A stretch of DNA of 64,000 nt. Source: Rhynchopus sp. YZ270_cl-10 (Eukaryota; Euglenozoa; Diplonemea; Diplonemida; Diplonemidae). Of the stretch, positions 38,855-50,290 are shown piece by piece; position 1 is the first letter of the stretch, and every line of letters starts with the position of its first letter. The notes below the pieces were generated by a model. That model saw nothing but the letters and a program-made list of their open reading frames with translations, had not been told where the DNA came from and ran no database searches. The DNA is taken from the NCBI GenBank assembly GCA_964035575.1, contig OZ037847.1:682001-746000 (forward strand), read 5' to 3'. Both the position numbers and the translations under genes were made by a program.

Positions 38855-38925
38855 ATTTTGTTGTTTCATATACATTCTTTTTCTAATGAAAAGAAGGTAC
38901 AGAGGGTGCTAAAGAAGTACCCTCA
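38855..38925. repeat. Dispersed repeat, copy 2
   Basis: Match to 24015-24100. It overlaps the last codons of the kinesin frame, another hint that this end may be intronic or recently altered. Confidence 0.55.
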
Positions 38926-41321
38926 AAATTTGTTGGACAATTAATTGAACATAAGGCCATACCCTTCTGAGCTCTGCTTCCAACTCTGAGATGTGTGTAT
39001 CGAGGTGGAGCTGGAGCGCTTCGTTCCTCTGTGTAAGGTCCGCGATGGAGGCAAGGGTGTTCTTCTTGCGCTCGACACGCTCTTCGTAATCGTTTTGCGC
39101 CTTTTGTGTGGTGTGGGTGGTGCCGTTCACTTCGCCGGTCATTTCGTTTTTCTCGACGCGGGCGAAGACGCGCTGGTCCTTTAGGCGGATGTTTGTCATC
39201 TTTGCTTGTTGGAGCTTGCGGATGGATTCAGCGATTCTGCTTGTTGCACGGTTGACCTGCATAGCTTTGGAACGCTCAATCCCAACGATGTCTACGCGAA
39301 GGTCCGAAAGACGTTCCATATGCGCGTTGTTCTGTGAGCTCAACACCTCAGAGCTGAGACGGATGCTGTCGGCCTCGGCCTGGCGCTCCTCCACCTGGGT
39401 GTTCTCCTCGCGTGTGTCGCACTCACCAGTAAGGCGTGCCGTCTCGCGGTTCATATAGCTCCGTTCAGAGTACTCCTTCGAAAGCTCGATCTCAACACCG
39501 TCCAGAACCTTGGAGCGGACGTCGATGCGGCCAAGAAGTTCGTCCAGATCTTCTTGGAGCTTTGCCGTCTTCGTTTTGTCCTTGCCCATCCCAAAGGCTT
39601 TGGAGAACGCCAACGCAAACTTCTTTTTCTTGAGGACCTGGATTTCCTGGTTGAGGTCTGCGGAGGCGAGGATGTGCTCCTGTTTTTGCTCCTCGATGTC
39701 CGCTTTCATGGTCTTTTCCACTACGAGGGCGGAATCGACCTCGTGGTTGCGCATGCTCTGCTGACGGTGTAGCTCGCGTATTTCGTCCATGTTCTCCTCG
39801 GCCGCGCGGTGCTGTTCCTCTACACGTTCCGCCTCTGCCTCCACGTTCCCCATCGCGGCAACCTCCTTCTCCAGCTGAATCTTCTGTACCCGTGCCTCCT
39901 CCATCGCCTCCTTGTTCGCAGCCATCTCCTTCCTCGTCTCCTCCGCCTCGACGATCTGCCGTTGCTGCTCCTCCTCACGCTTCTGCAGCTCCTCCTTCAT
40001 TTCCTCATACTGCGCCGTCTCAGGGTCCTCCGTCTTCAGCTGGTTGCGCAGTGCCGCAATCTCTGCCGCAAAGTGCCCTACATGTGCAGCCTCCTTCTGT
40101 TCGTTCTTGCGCACCGTGTTCACAATCTCCTTCGCCTTCATCGCATACCTGGTAAAGACAGTACAACAAGATGCAACATTAAACATACCTCAATGTGTTG
40201 TTGGTGTCCTCTCTGTTCATCTCTGAGGGTGAGATGGTGGCAAGCATCATGGTGTTGCTGTTCCCTCCGAGAGACTCGGAGAGGATGAACGTGAGCATGG
40301 AGTCACGGTAGGGGGGAAGCACTTTGGTTTTGTTTTGGGCGTTGTGGATGAGAGCGTCGATCACGCGACGGAGCGTTGTGAGGGAGAGGTTGATACGGGT
40401 CGCCTCCACGAGAGTGCTGCCTTGTGCTCCTGAGGCGGTAATACGCTCGGACCCTGCAAGATCGACAATGTTGATGTGAGCGTACGTTGTGATACCCTTC
40501 ACACCGTTCTTCGCAGTCACACACAACTGAAAGATTGCGTGCGAACGTGACGAAGTAGCATTCATCTTTGTCTCCGCAGTAGCCCTATGCTCCATACCGA
40601 ACCGCATCACCTTCTTCACCTTCTCTGCTGAGTCATGCCCCGTTTCCTTCCCCAATCTGACCAAACCTTCAACGTGAACACCAATCAACTTATTCTGTCT
40701 CACCTTCAATGCTTGATACGCACCTTCCTTCGGGCTACCCGGCTGCGACGGACGGCCCTTCGGAGACGCCCCAGCCGAGCTCTTTCTCCCCTTTTTGACC
40801 ACAATCTCATCCAAAAGATCCTTAATCTTTTCATTGTAGATCTCCATGAAGGAGATCGTTACCTCGTATTTCCATCCGCGCTTCTTTGTGCTTTCTATAC
40901 GGTTATAAAGAGAGTCGACCAGACGTGGCGCGACACCTGGGTCGGAGGGAGACCCAAGCATGGTGTATGTCTTACCCGATCCGGTCTGACCATATGCGAA
41001 GATGCAGGAGTGGTAGCCTTCAAGGGCAGAGTGGACTGCAGGCACACCCATCTCTTGGAAAACGTTTTCTTGGTCTGCAAAAGGCTTTGTGCAGATCTGT
41101 CTCTGAGCCTCGGGGATGGACCAGAAGGTGACTCCATATTCATAGGTGTCTACCACACTGCCATCCGCAGCCAGCATGTCCACCTTGGAGTTGTCTGGAT
41201 GCATGTAAACAATCGACATCGGGTATTCATTGCCATCCTTGTTCCCATCGCGCTCTCGTTTGTTAAAAGGTCTCACCCTCACCAATACCTTCACAGCCTC
41301 CTGCTTGTCGCCGGACCCCAT
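38909..41321 (-). CDS. Kinesin motor protein with long coiled coil
   Basis: Exons 40189-41321 and 38909-40148 across a 40-nt intron (GTATGT to TTACCAG) that splits the Arg codon of NTLR|YAMKAKEIV; 790 residues. N-terminal motor: P-loop GQTGSGKT (111-118), switch I NATSSRSHAIF, switch II VDLAGSE, with a neck after AMKAKEIVNTV. The motor leads and the inserts resemble kinesin-3-type motors, though family assignment is by eye. About 420 residues of heptad-rich coil follow (EEVREL-type Glu/Arg/Lys repeats). It should move along microtubules toward plus ends with coil-mediated dimerisation. Near the end, GAGCTCAGAAG is followed by GTATGG. If that donor is used, 38669-38875 could be part of a last exon. 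Confidence 0.9.
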
Positions 41322-41447
41322 TGTATTTTTGGGGGGTTGTGAGGATGTGTGTTATGTGTGGTCCCCCAGAACAAAAAAAAACAGTGGTTTTGGGGTAGTC
41401 CTGAAAGGTGTCGTGGGGGGAAAAGGAGGGGAAAAAGAAAAGTTTAT

Positions 41448-41482
41448 AAGATGATCCTAAGCCTCTCGTGCTTAGTTACCTT
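41448..41482 (-). repeat. Class A hairpin element
   Basis: AAGATGATCCTAAGC, loop CTCTCGT, GCTTAGTTACCTT, then ATCATATTCGTTATC as after 17818. It lies about 127 bp upstream of the kinesin start. Confidence 0.8.
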
Positions 41483-42437
41483 ATCATATTCGTTATCAAA
41501 AAAAAAAGAAAAACAAAGGTGATGATCGAATCTTGTCGTGGTCATAATCGGTATTGTACAGCATCGTTGTACAAAAGGAGGGCCTTCGACCTTCGAGGAC
41601 CTTCGTGGGGGTATGCAGGCTTACATCCATTTCGTGGTTTACATCTGAAAAAAAAAGGCTCCGTTGTTGAGTTTTCCCGTGGGACTACTTTTTTGTGTTT
41701 TTTTTTTTTTTTATTTTCATTTTTTTTTTGAAAACTTCGTAGTGCAAGACACGAGAGATCTTTTCGCTAAAAAAACTTCCCCTTTGTTGAAAAAAAAAAA
41801 GGTTTTCATTTTTTAGCGTATGTTCTTTTCTCTCCACTTTCACTTTTTTTTTGCTTATATTTGCTATCTCTAGAACGTTGCAACAGTGGTGGGGTGGTGG
41901 GGGAAGGAGCAGAACATCAAAAAAAAAGGAACTAAGACTGAAAGGCAAGACCTGACGGGGGGGGTAATCCCAACACCATCATACCATCATGAGACCTTAT
42001 GCATTGCCTCTTCACACACAACTTTCCTCTTCGTTCCCCCCTATGTTAAAAAAAGGATGGTATTCACATCGTGTACACGCCCCATTGTCGATACACAAAA
42101 TCACGCACATCCAAAGGTTAGCTACATAGTATTTATGTCATTTTTTTTTACAATCCGTTGTAACTGCCAAAGACAGTTTTTCACAGAAAAACGAAGAAAA
42201 ATAAAAGACCTTCTGTTTGCGAGGAAATGCTTCAGGGTCCACATGACATCGCCCCTCCCCCCCATCCACACCTAAGAAATAAAATGGAACAGATCCCCCA
42301 CCTCCCCGCCCAATTTCCCCCCCTCTGCCCCCAATTTTTTTTTAACCCACATCTCAACGTGCACAGGCACATCAAGGCACCGACCTACGAGTCTATTCAT
42401 TCAAATTGAATTTGAAAGGAAAAAAAAAGAAAAAAAG

Positions 42438-42487
42438 AGAAGTTGAGTGCAAACGCCTCACCGTACACCAGGCGGACGTAGGTACTA
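42438..42487 (-). repeat. Class B hairpin element, long form
   Basis: AGAAGTTGAGTGCAAACG, CCTCACCGTACACCAGG, CGGACGTAGGTACT. CGCCT/AGGCG apical stem. Confidence 0.75.
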
Positions 42488-42612
42488 TGAAATATTATAG
42501 TATTGGTTTGTATCTAGACCAACCCCCAAGATGGGTTCTGTTCTGCCACCTAAAAAGGAAGATAGCTACAGTTTCTTTTTTGACAGTATTTTCACTATTT
42601 TTTTTGATAGTA

Positions 42613-43296
42613 TTAAATGACTCTGTCTGTATCCTTCATATGCTCGATGCTCATCACTATAGGCATGATTGGAGCGACGCGCGCAACGCTTGAGGTGACA
42701 CTCTTTTGCGACTCGACCTCCTTCCGCATGACCTGTATGGTTTCCTCGAGGATGGCCTTCTTTGCAATGAGCGCTGCAATCTTGCAGGCACCTTGCTCAA
42801 TGTGCGATGCATTTTCCATGTCAACCTTGCGGTTTTGCACGAGAAGCTCATTGGTGTATTTTTCCTCAATTTTGCGTCTTTTGCGGTTCGATTCTTGGAG
42901 CCTATCATTTTCACTTCGACGAAGCGCTTGCAAATCAAACTGCGACACACGCACTTTGTTCTGCCTTTCCAACGCCTCATCCACAAGCTTCAGGTGTTTC
43001 TTCTGCATTTCTTCGAGAAACGCCTTTTCACGCTTCTGACGCACCACCTCGCAGTTTCCGTACACCTCCATCACCTCCTCCGCCTTTGTGTCCATTTCCT
43101 GCACACTTTGCAATGCCTTCTCAAACTGCTCACGACTCGTCGCCACCGCTTCCACCATCTGCTTCAACTCCTGTTGCCTCCGACCATCAAATGGACGGTG
43201 CGGGCCAGACTTAGCCGGTTTCGGGGAAGTCTTGTTCGGCGATCCCTTAGGAGAAGTGTTAGGAGAACCCTGCGAGACTGCAGATAGGTTGGACAT
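42613..43296 (-). CDS. Coiled-coil family member 1
   Basis: 227 residues. A Ser/Pro/Lys-rich start (SPKGSPNKTSPKPAKS) precedes about 160 residues of charged helix. It shares with the four paralogues downstream the core HLKLVDEALERQNKVRVSQF, then LQALRR, and the end signature VMRKEVESQKSVTSSVA. It is the most divergent of the five and carries an extra tail (PIVMSIEHMKDTDRVI). No known domain was recognised. Length and basic patch (NRKRRKIEEK) would suit a DNA- or filament-associated protein, but this is a guess. Confidence 0.75.
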   Translation of the reverse strand: MSNLSAVSQGSPNTSPKGSPNKTSPKPAKSGPHRPFDGRRQQELKQMVEAVATSREQFEKALQSVQEMDTKAEEVMEVYGNCEVVRQKREKAFLEEMQKKHLKLVDEALERQNKVRVSQFDLQALRRSENDRLQESNRKRRKIEEKYTNELLVQNRKVDMENASHIEQGACKIAALIAKKAILEETIQVMRKEVESQKSVTSSVARVAPIMPIVMSIEHMKDTDRVI

Positions 43297-44692
43297 CGCA
43301 AAAAAGGGGGAAAGGAGAAAAGGAAAGCCCAGGGAAAGGCTTCAGGTGTTATGTGTGTTTGTGCGAAGTCTGTCAGGTATTGGTTAGGGATATGGGAGAA
43401 GATGGTAAGTGCAGACACCTCTACAGACTGGATGTTTGAACCGCAAAGGGGCACTTCAATTGAGGCGACAGAAAAATTACCACTGACAGCGGGAAGGATC
43501 AGTAGGTAAAGGTTGTTTCGGTTGATTGCCAAAAACTTCCTGTTTGAGGTATGATTGGTGTACCGGTAATATTATAGCTCCTGAAGCAATTCATAGGAAT
43601 ATAAACACTGCAAAAAGAAAATTTGGGGATGAAGGGAAACTTTCTTGTTTTTTTTATTGCTTTTTTTGTATCGTTTGTACGGTATGGGAGGTGGAAGGAG
43701 GCAATGTATATCGGCACGAGAGGAAACAGTTGGGGGAGGGAGGGAGGTAACGAATTACGTTACCATTTTTTTTTCTCCTCAAAAAAAAAAAAAAAATCTC
43801 TCCCACAACCCTTCCCTCAGTTGTACCCAACCCGAACCAAGCCACTTTCTAGCGCTGGTATTTTCGGGTAATATTAATAGCCTTTTTTGCCTCTCTCTTT
43901 CCCTCCCATTTATCCCTTCGCTTTTTTTTTTGTTTTTTTTTTGTTGTTTTTGTTTGTTGTTTTAAAATAATTTTATGGTAGCACTGTAGTCCTGTGGGGT
44001 CTGTTCCACAATAGCATATTACCACAAAAGCTATCTTTTTTTGAAAAAAAAAGAGAAGTTGAAAGTGCAAACGGCTCCTCCACGTCATGGACGGTGAGGC
44101 GGACGTAGACACTGACTCAAAAATAAAAATGCCCCACTCTTCGGGTGAATATAACCAAAAAACCTGTTGGGTGAGGGGAACGGGTGTTCTAACTACGCGT
44201 GGCAGAACCACAACGTAAGAAGGCGGATATGGGGAAGGGAGGGGAGGGAATAAAACAGGAAAAACGTGGGGGGAGATAATGGGGAAATCTAGCATCAAAA
44301 GTGGACTCGTTTGAAAGAAAAAACAGGTGGGAGGGGAGAGGGAAGAGTGTGGAGGGGTGGGGGAGGTGGAAGCATGAGCCGTCCCAATTAAAAAGCCATA
44401 GCCATACAACAGGGGGACACATCGAACTCCGTATCACCCACCCTCTCCACTCTGCCCTCCTCTTCCTGCTAGCGTTCGACTAGTAACCAGCTAAAAGCCG
44501 GCCACTCGTTGTTTAGCCTTCAAAAAATCACGTTGGGGGGGGGGAGGGGGGGAATCATCAAGTACACCTTTGTTTGTATGTGGTCTGGTGGTGTTGCTGT
44601 TTGTTGTTTGCTGTTTCTGCTCTTGTGGATTGCAGATCACATTTGTGAGGCTAGGTGGTGGTGGTGGTGGTGTGGGAACCGAGAGACTGGAA
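43297..44692. other. Spacer
   Basis: Decayed class B at 43401-43434 and a long-form class B at 44054. Poly-T and purine runs; no gene. Confidence 0.6.
44054..44118 (-). repeat. Class B hairpin element, longest apical stem
   Basis: GAGAAGTTGAAAGTGCAAACG, GCTCCTCCACGTCATGGACG, GTGAGGCGGACGTAGACACT. The apical stem is extended by CGTC/GACG next to a CCTC/GAGG segment. Confidence 0.75.
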
Positions 44693-45241
44693 TCAGTTTC
44701 TGCAGCTGCTGAGCGCAAGCTGGGAGGTGAGGTTCTTCTGGGAGTTGATCTCCTCGCGCAGCGCGACGATGGTGTTCTGGAGGATGTCCCTCTCTGTCGA
44801 GAAGCTGGCCTCTCTTGCGGTTGCCTCTGCGACCTTCTTCTCGTAGTGCAGCTTCTTCAGGTCCAGCTCAATCTTGACCTTGCTCTCAACCTCCTCGTCG
44901 AAGCGTGCCTTCTTTGCCACACGCTCGTCCTTGTCCTCACGACGCTGCAGGGCGCGGAGGTCGTTCAGCTCGTCAATGTCAATCGAGACCTTGTTCTGCT
45001 TCTGCAGAACGTTCTGGATCGTCATCAGCTCGTGGTCCAGCATGTTCTTGTCGAACTCCTCGGTGCGTGCGTCCTTCTCACGCTCCGCAAGCGCAACCTC
45101 GTCCTGGATGCGCTGCGGCTTCTCCTCCAGATCCCTCAGTGCTGCCACAGACGCAAGGAAGTCGTCCATCTTCTTCGAGATGTCACCCACAACATCAACC
45201 ACCTCGCGGTTTGCAGCGTCGCTCGATCTCTTGCCAGACAT
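44693..45241 (-). CDS. Coiled-coil family member 2
   Basis: 182 residues from MSGKRSSDAANREVVDVVGD. Core HELMTIQNVLQKQNKVSIDI, then ELNDLRALQRRE; end ALREEINSQKNLTSQLALSS. It is identical to member 5 (53628-54176) except Asn/Asp in this end motif. The DNA identity runs about 585 bp, from about 44669 to 45255, then stops abruptly on both sides. So a short block was copied recently or is kept uniform by gene conversion. The protein is nearly all predicted helix with basic patches (ERVAKKARFDEE). No membrane segment or signal. Confidence 0.85.
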   Translation of the reverse strand: MSGKRSSDAANREVVDVVGDISKKMDDFLASVAALRDLEEKPQRIQDEVALAEREKDARTEEFDKNMLDHELMTIQNVLQKQNKVSIDIDELNDLRALQRREDKDERVAKKARFDEEVESKVKIELDLKKLHYEKKVAEATAREASFSTERDILQNTIVALREEINSQKNLTSQLALSSCRN

Positions 45242-47035
45242 TTTGTTGGTGTTTTTGTGTTTTTGCAAGAAACGTGTATGCCTGTGTTTGCTTAACGTAG
45301 AATAAACGAAACGAAGCCCACTTGAACACCCAATGCTCCAGTCGGAGGGTTACTGCCCAACACCAAGGCAAGAGACGTATAAAGGTGAAGACGACCCTAA
45401 GCCTCATATAACCATCGTAAGACATCACCTTCATCACAATCGCGAGGATAGAAAAATGTACACCCTCCTTTTTTTTTCTAGAGTTTTTGTGTTTTTTTTG
45501 TGTTTTTTTTTTTTTGTTGTTTTTTTTGTTTTTTTTGCGTTTTTTTTTTTTTTTTTTTCGTGGCATTTTTTATGTATGCATTGGTTTGCTGTTTTTGGTG
45601 CCGTCTTAGGCCCCCCCCGACGCCAGATACCCCTGTCCTGAGTCCACACCCGATTGGCGTGAATTCCGTGTCAACTGGAGAACGGCCTTTGGAGCGAGAT
45701 AATTTGCTCTTTCTTTCAGGGGTTCTGTTTTTACCTTTTTTTTTTTGAGTTTTGTTCACCTCCGTCGTTGTTCTTCGAACCTCGCTTCTGCAGTTCGCGG
45801 TAAAACAAAACTAAATTTTTTTTTTAAAAAATAACGCATAATCACACCGATAGTGTACCTTCTCCCCCCACCCCACTCTTATAACCCTCTCCCCCAGTGA
45901 GATTTTGACACCCCCTCCCATATTCCCTCCCCCCCTCCCCTTTCCTGAACTTATCGTTTGCTTCTTCGTTGTTCTTTAAAGGAAAATGCTACGTTTAGCT
46001 GAGGTAAGAAGAGGGGGGAGAGAGAGAGAGGGTGAAGGGTATGGAGGTTTGTTTACACCTTTCCATATGAGAACAGTCATTTTTTTTTTTTGACTGCTAA
46101 AACATTTTTTTTTTGACCATAACCAAAGCTGCATCAAAAGGGGGGAGAAGAGGGGGGGAAAAATGGGGGGAATCGAAAAGAAATACCAAAAAAGTAAATC
46201 TCTCAAAAATAAGGGAAATCCGCCTGTATGACAGACGAGGTGGCTCCCAATCAAAAGGGAAGGGAGAACGACCCAGGGTTTTATTTGCAAAGAAACGCAA
46301 TAAAATAAAAGAATAAAAAAAAAAAAAAATCTACTTCACACCTTTTTTTTTTCTCTTCTTCTTTCCCTGAGCGGCCCTCACCTATCCCATAAGTAGCTAG
46401 CAGCCTGAAAAACAAAAATCAAAATCTAAGGCCCCCCTTGCGAATAGGAGTCAAAAATAAAAACAAAAAAAAAAAAAAGCTTGTTAGACTTCACAGGCCT
46501 CGTGGGTATCACAATGTATCTGACAATCTTTCAAAAATAGGGGGAAGAGGGGGGGGAAAGGGAGGCGAGAGCCGGGGGAGGGAGGGAAGTGAACATTGCT
46601 TTTTTTTGAAAAACAAAAAAAAAAAAAAAAATCAACAAAAAGGGGAGAATATCGTTTGCAATTAGAGAAAGGATGGTAGTGGGTTTTTGTTTTTAAATAT
46701 ATCTGTTGGTCACGAGTCTGAGAACCCGCGGTGGCTATCGTTGTATTATTTTTCTTTTTTTTGAAAAATTCCTATCCCACCCATCAAAACCTAATTTTTC
46801 TTTTTTTTACAGCATCTTCTTTTTTTTTTTGGAAATATTCACGTACCGTTCCCTCCCACCCCACCTCCCATTTTGCATCGTTGGTTGTTTGGTTTTGGCT
46901 AGGTTTGGTTTTTTTTTTTTTGTATTTTTTTTTTCTTTTCGATCCGGCAATCTCTCCCTTCTTCATCTATCTTTTTTTCACCTCATTTTTGTTCGTCTTT
47001 TTGGGGTGAAGAAAAGAAATGAAAAAAAAAGCTTC
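45242..47035. other. A/T-run spacer
   Basis: Dominated by poly-T/poly-A and purine or C-rich runs. A decayed class A hairpin lies at 45387-45431 (GACGACCCTAAGCCTCATAT then ATCACCTTCATCACAAT). No gene. Confidence 0.65.
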
Positions 47036-47608
47036 TTAGTTGTTGCGCATCACCTGGATCGGAGGGGGCTGGGCAGCCGCCTTGGCAATGTCTCCAGTGA
47101 GACGCTTCTGGGACTCAATCTCAACGCGAAGGGCTTCGATGGTTTCGGTGAGAGTACGGCGTTCGGCCTGGAAGGACTTTTCCTTTGCCTCAGCGGTGGC
47201 GAAACGCTCAGCAAAGTCGTGCTCCATGAAACGAAGCTCGTCCTTGACCTTGATCTCGACCTCGGTGTTAAGCTTCTGCTTCTTCTTGGCACGCTCGCTC
47301 TCAACCCCGCTCTCGAGCGCACGGAGCTCCTTGAACTCAAACGCATCAATCATCGTCTTGTTGTGATGCTTCAGGGCCTCCTGCACCTTCTCAAACTCAT
47401 GCGCCGCAATCAGCTTCTCAACAAGCCCCACACGCTCCTCCCTCTCCTTCTCCTCCTTCCCGATGTCGTCGCTGATCGTGTCGACCTTCGAGCGCAGGCC
47501 GGTCACAAAGGAAATGCCCTCAGTGGCTGCCGCAGCCTTGGCATCGATCTCACCTGTCATCAAGTGCAGGTCACGCATCAGAGGTCCGGAGGCGCTGCGC
47601 TTCGGCAT
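47036..47608 (-). CDS. Coiled-coil family member 3
   Basis: 190 residues from MPKRSASGPLMRDLHLMTGE. Core HEFEKVQEALKHHNKTMIDA, then FKELRALES; end ALRVEIESQKRLTGDIAKAA, then a short tail PPPIQVMRNN. Same length and helical layout as member 2, about one third identical by eye. The start follows AACACTTTACA with a leader of usual type. Upstream in-frame codons to 47764 are not coding-like. Confidence 0.8.
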   Translation of the reverse strand: MPKRSASGPLMRDLHLMTGEIDAKAAAATEGISFVTGLRSKVDTISDDIGKEEKEREERVGLVEKLIAAHEFEKVQEALKHHNKTMIDAFEFKELRALESGVESERAKKKQKLNTEVEIKVKDELRFMEHDFAERFATAEAKEKSFQAERRTLTETIEALRVEIESQKRLTGDIAKAAAQPPPIQVMRNN

Positions 47609-47849
47609 TGTAAAGTGTTGTTGTTTTGTGTTGTGTATGGGACCACCTAGAAGGGGAGTGCGTTGAATCCGACCGGAGAGAGAGGGGGAAAAAATGGGAT
47701 TTTGCCCCGAAAACCCTCTATACTCATTGCCCCAACCAGAACGGGAGAAGGGGCATTCTATCACGCAGAGAAGCCGAGAAACCTCGTGTCCTGGTGGCGT
47801 CTACTAGCCTACAGGGGTGGGTCAACGGAGCGGATTGAACCTACCTCAT

Positions 47850-50290
47850 CCATTTGTCCCAGTGGAGGGTGGCGTCGTCCACGCTTTATTGCAAGCTTGC
47901 TCCCCTTCTCAATGCTCCTCCCAGTAAGCGTGCTCCCGTCTCACGCTTGCGCAGGGACCGTCCGCTCACCAAGCAGCAGCGCCGCAATCACAGCGCAAGA
48001 CACCCCACGAGGTTCTCTACGCCACTAAAGGTCCAGCCCACATCAAGAATTGTCGCAACGCCGCACTCACCTCACAGAAGTCGTTCCAGCAGTAGCCCAA
48101 AGGAGATGGCTCGGTAAAGCGATGCAGTACAATGTTCCGCCACAATGACCAAGCTGGGGTACCAGGGGTGTGGTGCCCACCAGCATCATCGTGCCAAACA
48201 CCTTGCCATCCACAGTGACTAAGCTGGGTTCCAGAAGCTGTGCGAAGACAAACGATACCCGCCCGCCCCTGAGTGACCCCCCCTCCCCAGCGAATCCCTC
48301 ATACCTTCATACGATGCGCAGACGTCACCCAAATGCGTGACAGCGCTTTTGGCTGTCGTGTAGACATCATTCGCAACCTTCGGACAATCGGCGTTGTCTT
48401 TGAGAACAAAATCAACAAACGAAAACCTTGAAAAGTGATGCACCCACCATGCAAAACACTCTCTCGCTCAAGAAGGACGCTAGGCCACCGCAGTGACGCC
48501 CTGCATCATATACCCTATCCGTATAGGTGTCGCCTCCACCTACCCACACCCGATACCAGCCACCTCACCTCGCTCACCTCACCTCACCTCACCGCCACTC
48601 ATCTCAAAGGAAACCATCTCCTGCCACAGCCTGGCATAGCAATGCAGGTGTTGCGAAACACCTGGTGCAGCCTGCTGAGTCAGGGACCCCATCGCCCATC
48701 CCACCCAACCTACCCCACCCACGAATGCTTGAAACACCATCCAAAACTGCATCACAGCACTCCAGGCATCTAGACAATTCCAAGTGGACAGCAGTTGAAC
48801 TGTTCGGCGCCGTCCTCCTCTATGGCCCAAATGCACCACCCCACACATCAGCCAAGACGTGCTGCCCACTGACAGCCGCATGCTCAACCATCCCACAGCC
48901 ACATCCACACCCGGAACAACGCGCCACACCGCGCATTGGCAACAACCAAGAGCAAATTGAACCTATGTCCACAAGGTGTCAATCCTCACAACCCCAGAGT
49001 GCCAATAATGCATTCAGATCAGATGCTCACACGAGACAACACAGAACGGTGTGACAGCTTCCCACCCCACCCAAAACCTACCCCGCTCCGCGTTGTTCGA
49101 CCCCTATCCTCAAAGAAAAGTTAAGCCTCTCGTGCACAATCACCAAAGAGAGGTTCCTAAGGCCAACCTCAGCCCATAGCGCTTAGCTGCCCCCCCCCCC
49201 CAAAAAAAACGGACCCTCTGTACGGCAGCTACACTCAACCAACAGATTCTCAAAAAAGCGCAGAAACCTGCCTCAGGGACAATAGGGATGCGGCAGTGCT
49301 TCGGCACCCCCCTGTCCATATGCGTCGTCCAACCCACCACCACCCACCACCCCCCCTCATTCTCCTTGGCCCTCCAATTCTCTCAGGTGTGCAACGCTGA
49401 ATAGGCCAACAGTGCCATCTGGGTCGGGAGGGTCATGTTCACACAATCGCCATCACCATCCCTGGTCAGCAGTGGTAACCCCAACCCTCAAAGGAGACGT
49501 TTGCTCTGTTCCCACGCATCTTCAGAACTGTCCAAACTGCGGCAAACAACGTGAAGCGAAGTAAAGGGCAGCTTGCAGACGAGCTCTACCACCAGCCTCG
49601 TCTGCGTGCAACAAAAACCCGCTCCCCGCGCAAGACGCTTTCATCAATGCTGCTGTGCCCCTGCCACCCCACCCCGTTGCTGCACCACTGAAAACGGCCC
49701 AAACACACCAAACACAATGTCGTGCCCCACTGCCAAGCATAACCAAGCACATTCCCCCACCCATGGCGCACACACGGCACTGTGCTGGTTTTGAACAGAA
49801 CATGGTATGTAAAGATCAAAACGAACGCCATCTGGGAAATCAATCACCCAACCCACAAAACCACATCCAACAGGGTGGCATGAGCACACATTCCGCCGAA
49901 GAACCCGCTAACCCAGCTGTCCATCCCAACCCAACCTCTCCACCGATCACCAGCCAACCACGCAGAATCCCATTTTCATCGACGGTCGACAAAAGAAAGA
50001 TTGCAGCGCAGTTGGACAAAAAAAACAAGGTTTACATAATTTCAGAAGAAAATGTGCAACCTGTTTCCCCACTTCCTTACAGCGTTTCTACACACCCCGC
50101 CACGCCTGCCAAACACCTCTGAGCGAACCCACCAAAGCAAACCCCGAAAACCCGGTATTTTTCAGGAAGTGAACGTCCAGCTAGATATACGGTCAATTCG
50201 GCCCGCTGTACAGCAGACCAATACCGTGGGACTCTCCCCGCACCTAATGCAATGACAGCCGTGGTATCCCCAATACCCATCTCACGCTAG
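47850..50290. other. Strand-asymmetric C-rich block without a clear gene
   Basis: About 2.4 kb with plus-strand C far above G (for example four CTCAC repeats near 48570) and few A/T runs, unlike the rest of the spacers. Open frames exist on both strands (plus 48527-49054 and 49655-50122; minus 48579-48929) but none shows a domain or family-like composition. Fragments of class A motifs stand near 49120. It could be a non-coding transcript, a decayed gene or an unrecognised element. Confidence 0.45.

Larger units (their letters stand above)
36062..38908. other. 2.8-kb spacer with four hairpin elements
   Basis: Class C 36364, class B 37528, class D 38441, class A 38507, and a dispersed repeat near 38855-38925. 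A plus-strand frame at 38058-38417 (119 codons) and minus-strand frames near 37750-38400 have no recognisable content. 38669-38875 could be a last exon of the kinesin, see there. Confidence 0.55.
41322..42612. other. Spacer upstream of the kinesin
   Basis: Class A at 41448 and class B at 42438. A stretch CATCCATTTCGTGGTTTACA (41627-41646) recurs at 50398-50417. Otherwise A/T runs. Confidence 0.6.

Noticed and set aside
40149-40188. Frame break between the kinesin motor and its coil read as a disrupted gene
   Set aside because: A clean 40-nt GT-AG intron restores NTLRYAMKAKE exactly as in other kinesins.
44570-45295. Plus-strand Leu-rich frames opposite the coiled-coil genes (also at 53466-54203, 46706-47650, 51685-52533)
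   Set aside because: Leu/Val-rich translations are the expected antisense of Glu/Lys/Asn-rich coiled coil and repeat in every paralogue.
47811-47850. tRNA-like T-arm (GGATTGAACC)
   Set aside because: No acceptor stem, D-arm or anticodon stem can be fitted around it. No tRNA gene was found in the window.
48527-49054. Pro/His/Thr-rich plus-strand frame of 175 codons
   Set aside because: Composition follows from the C-rich DNA; no domain, no splice context, strand opposite to all firm genes.
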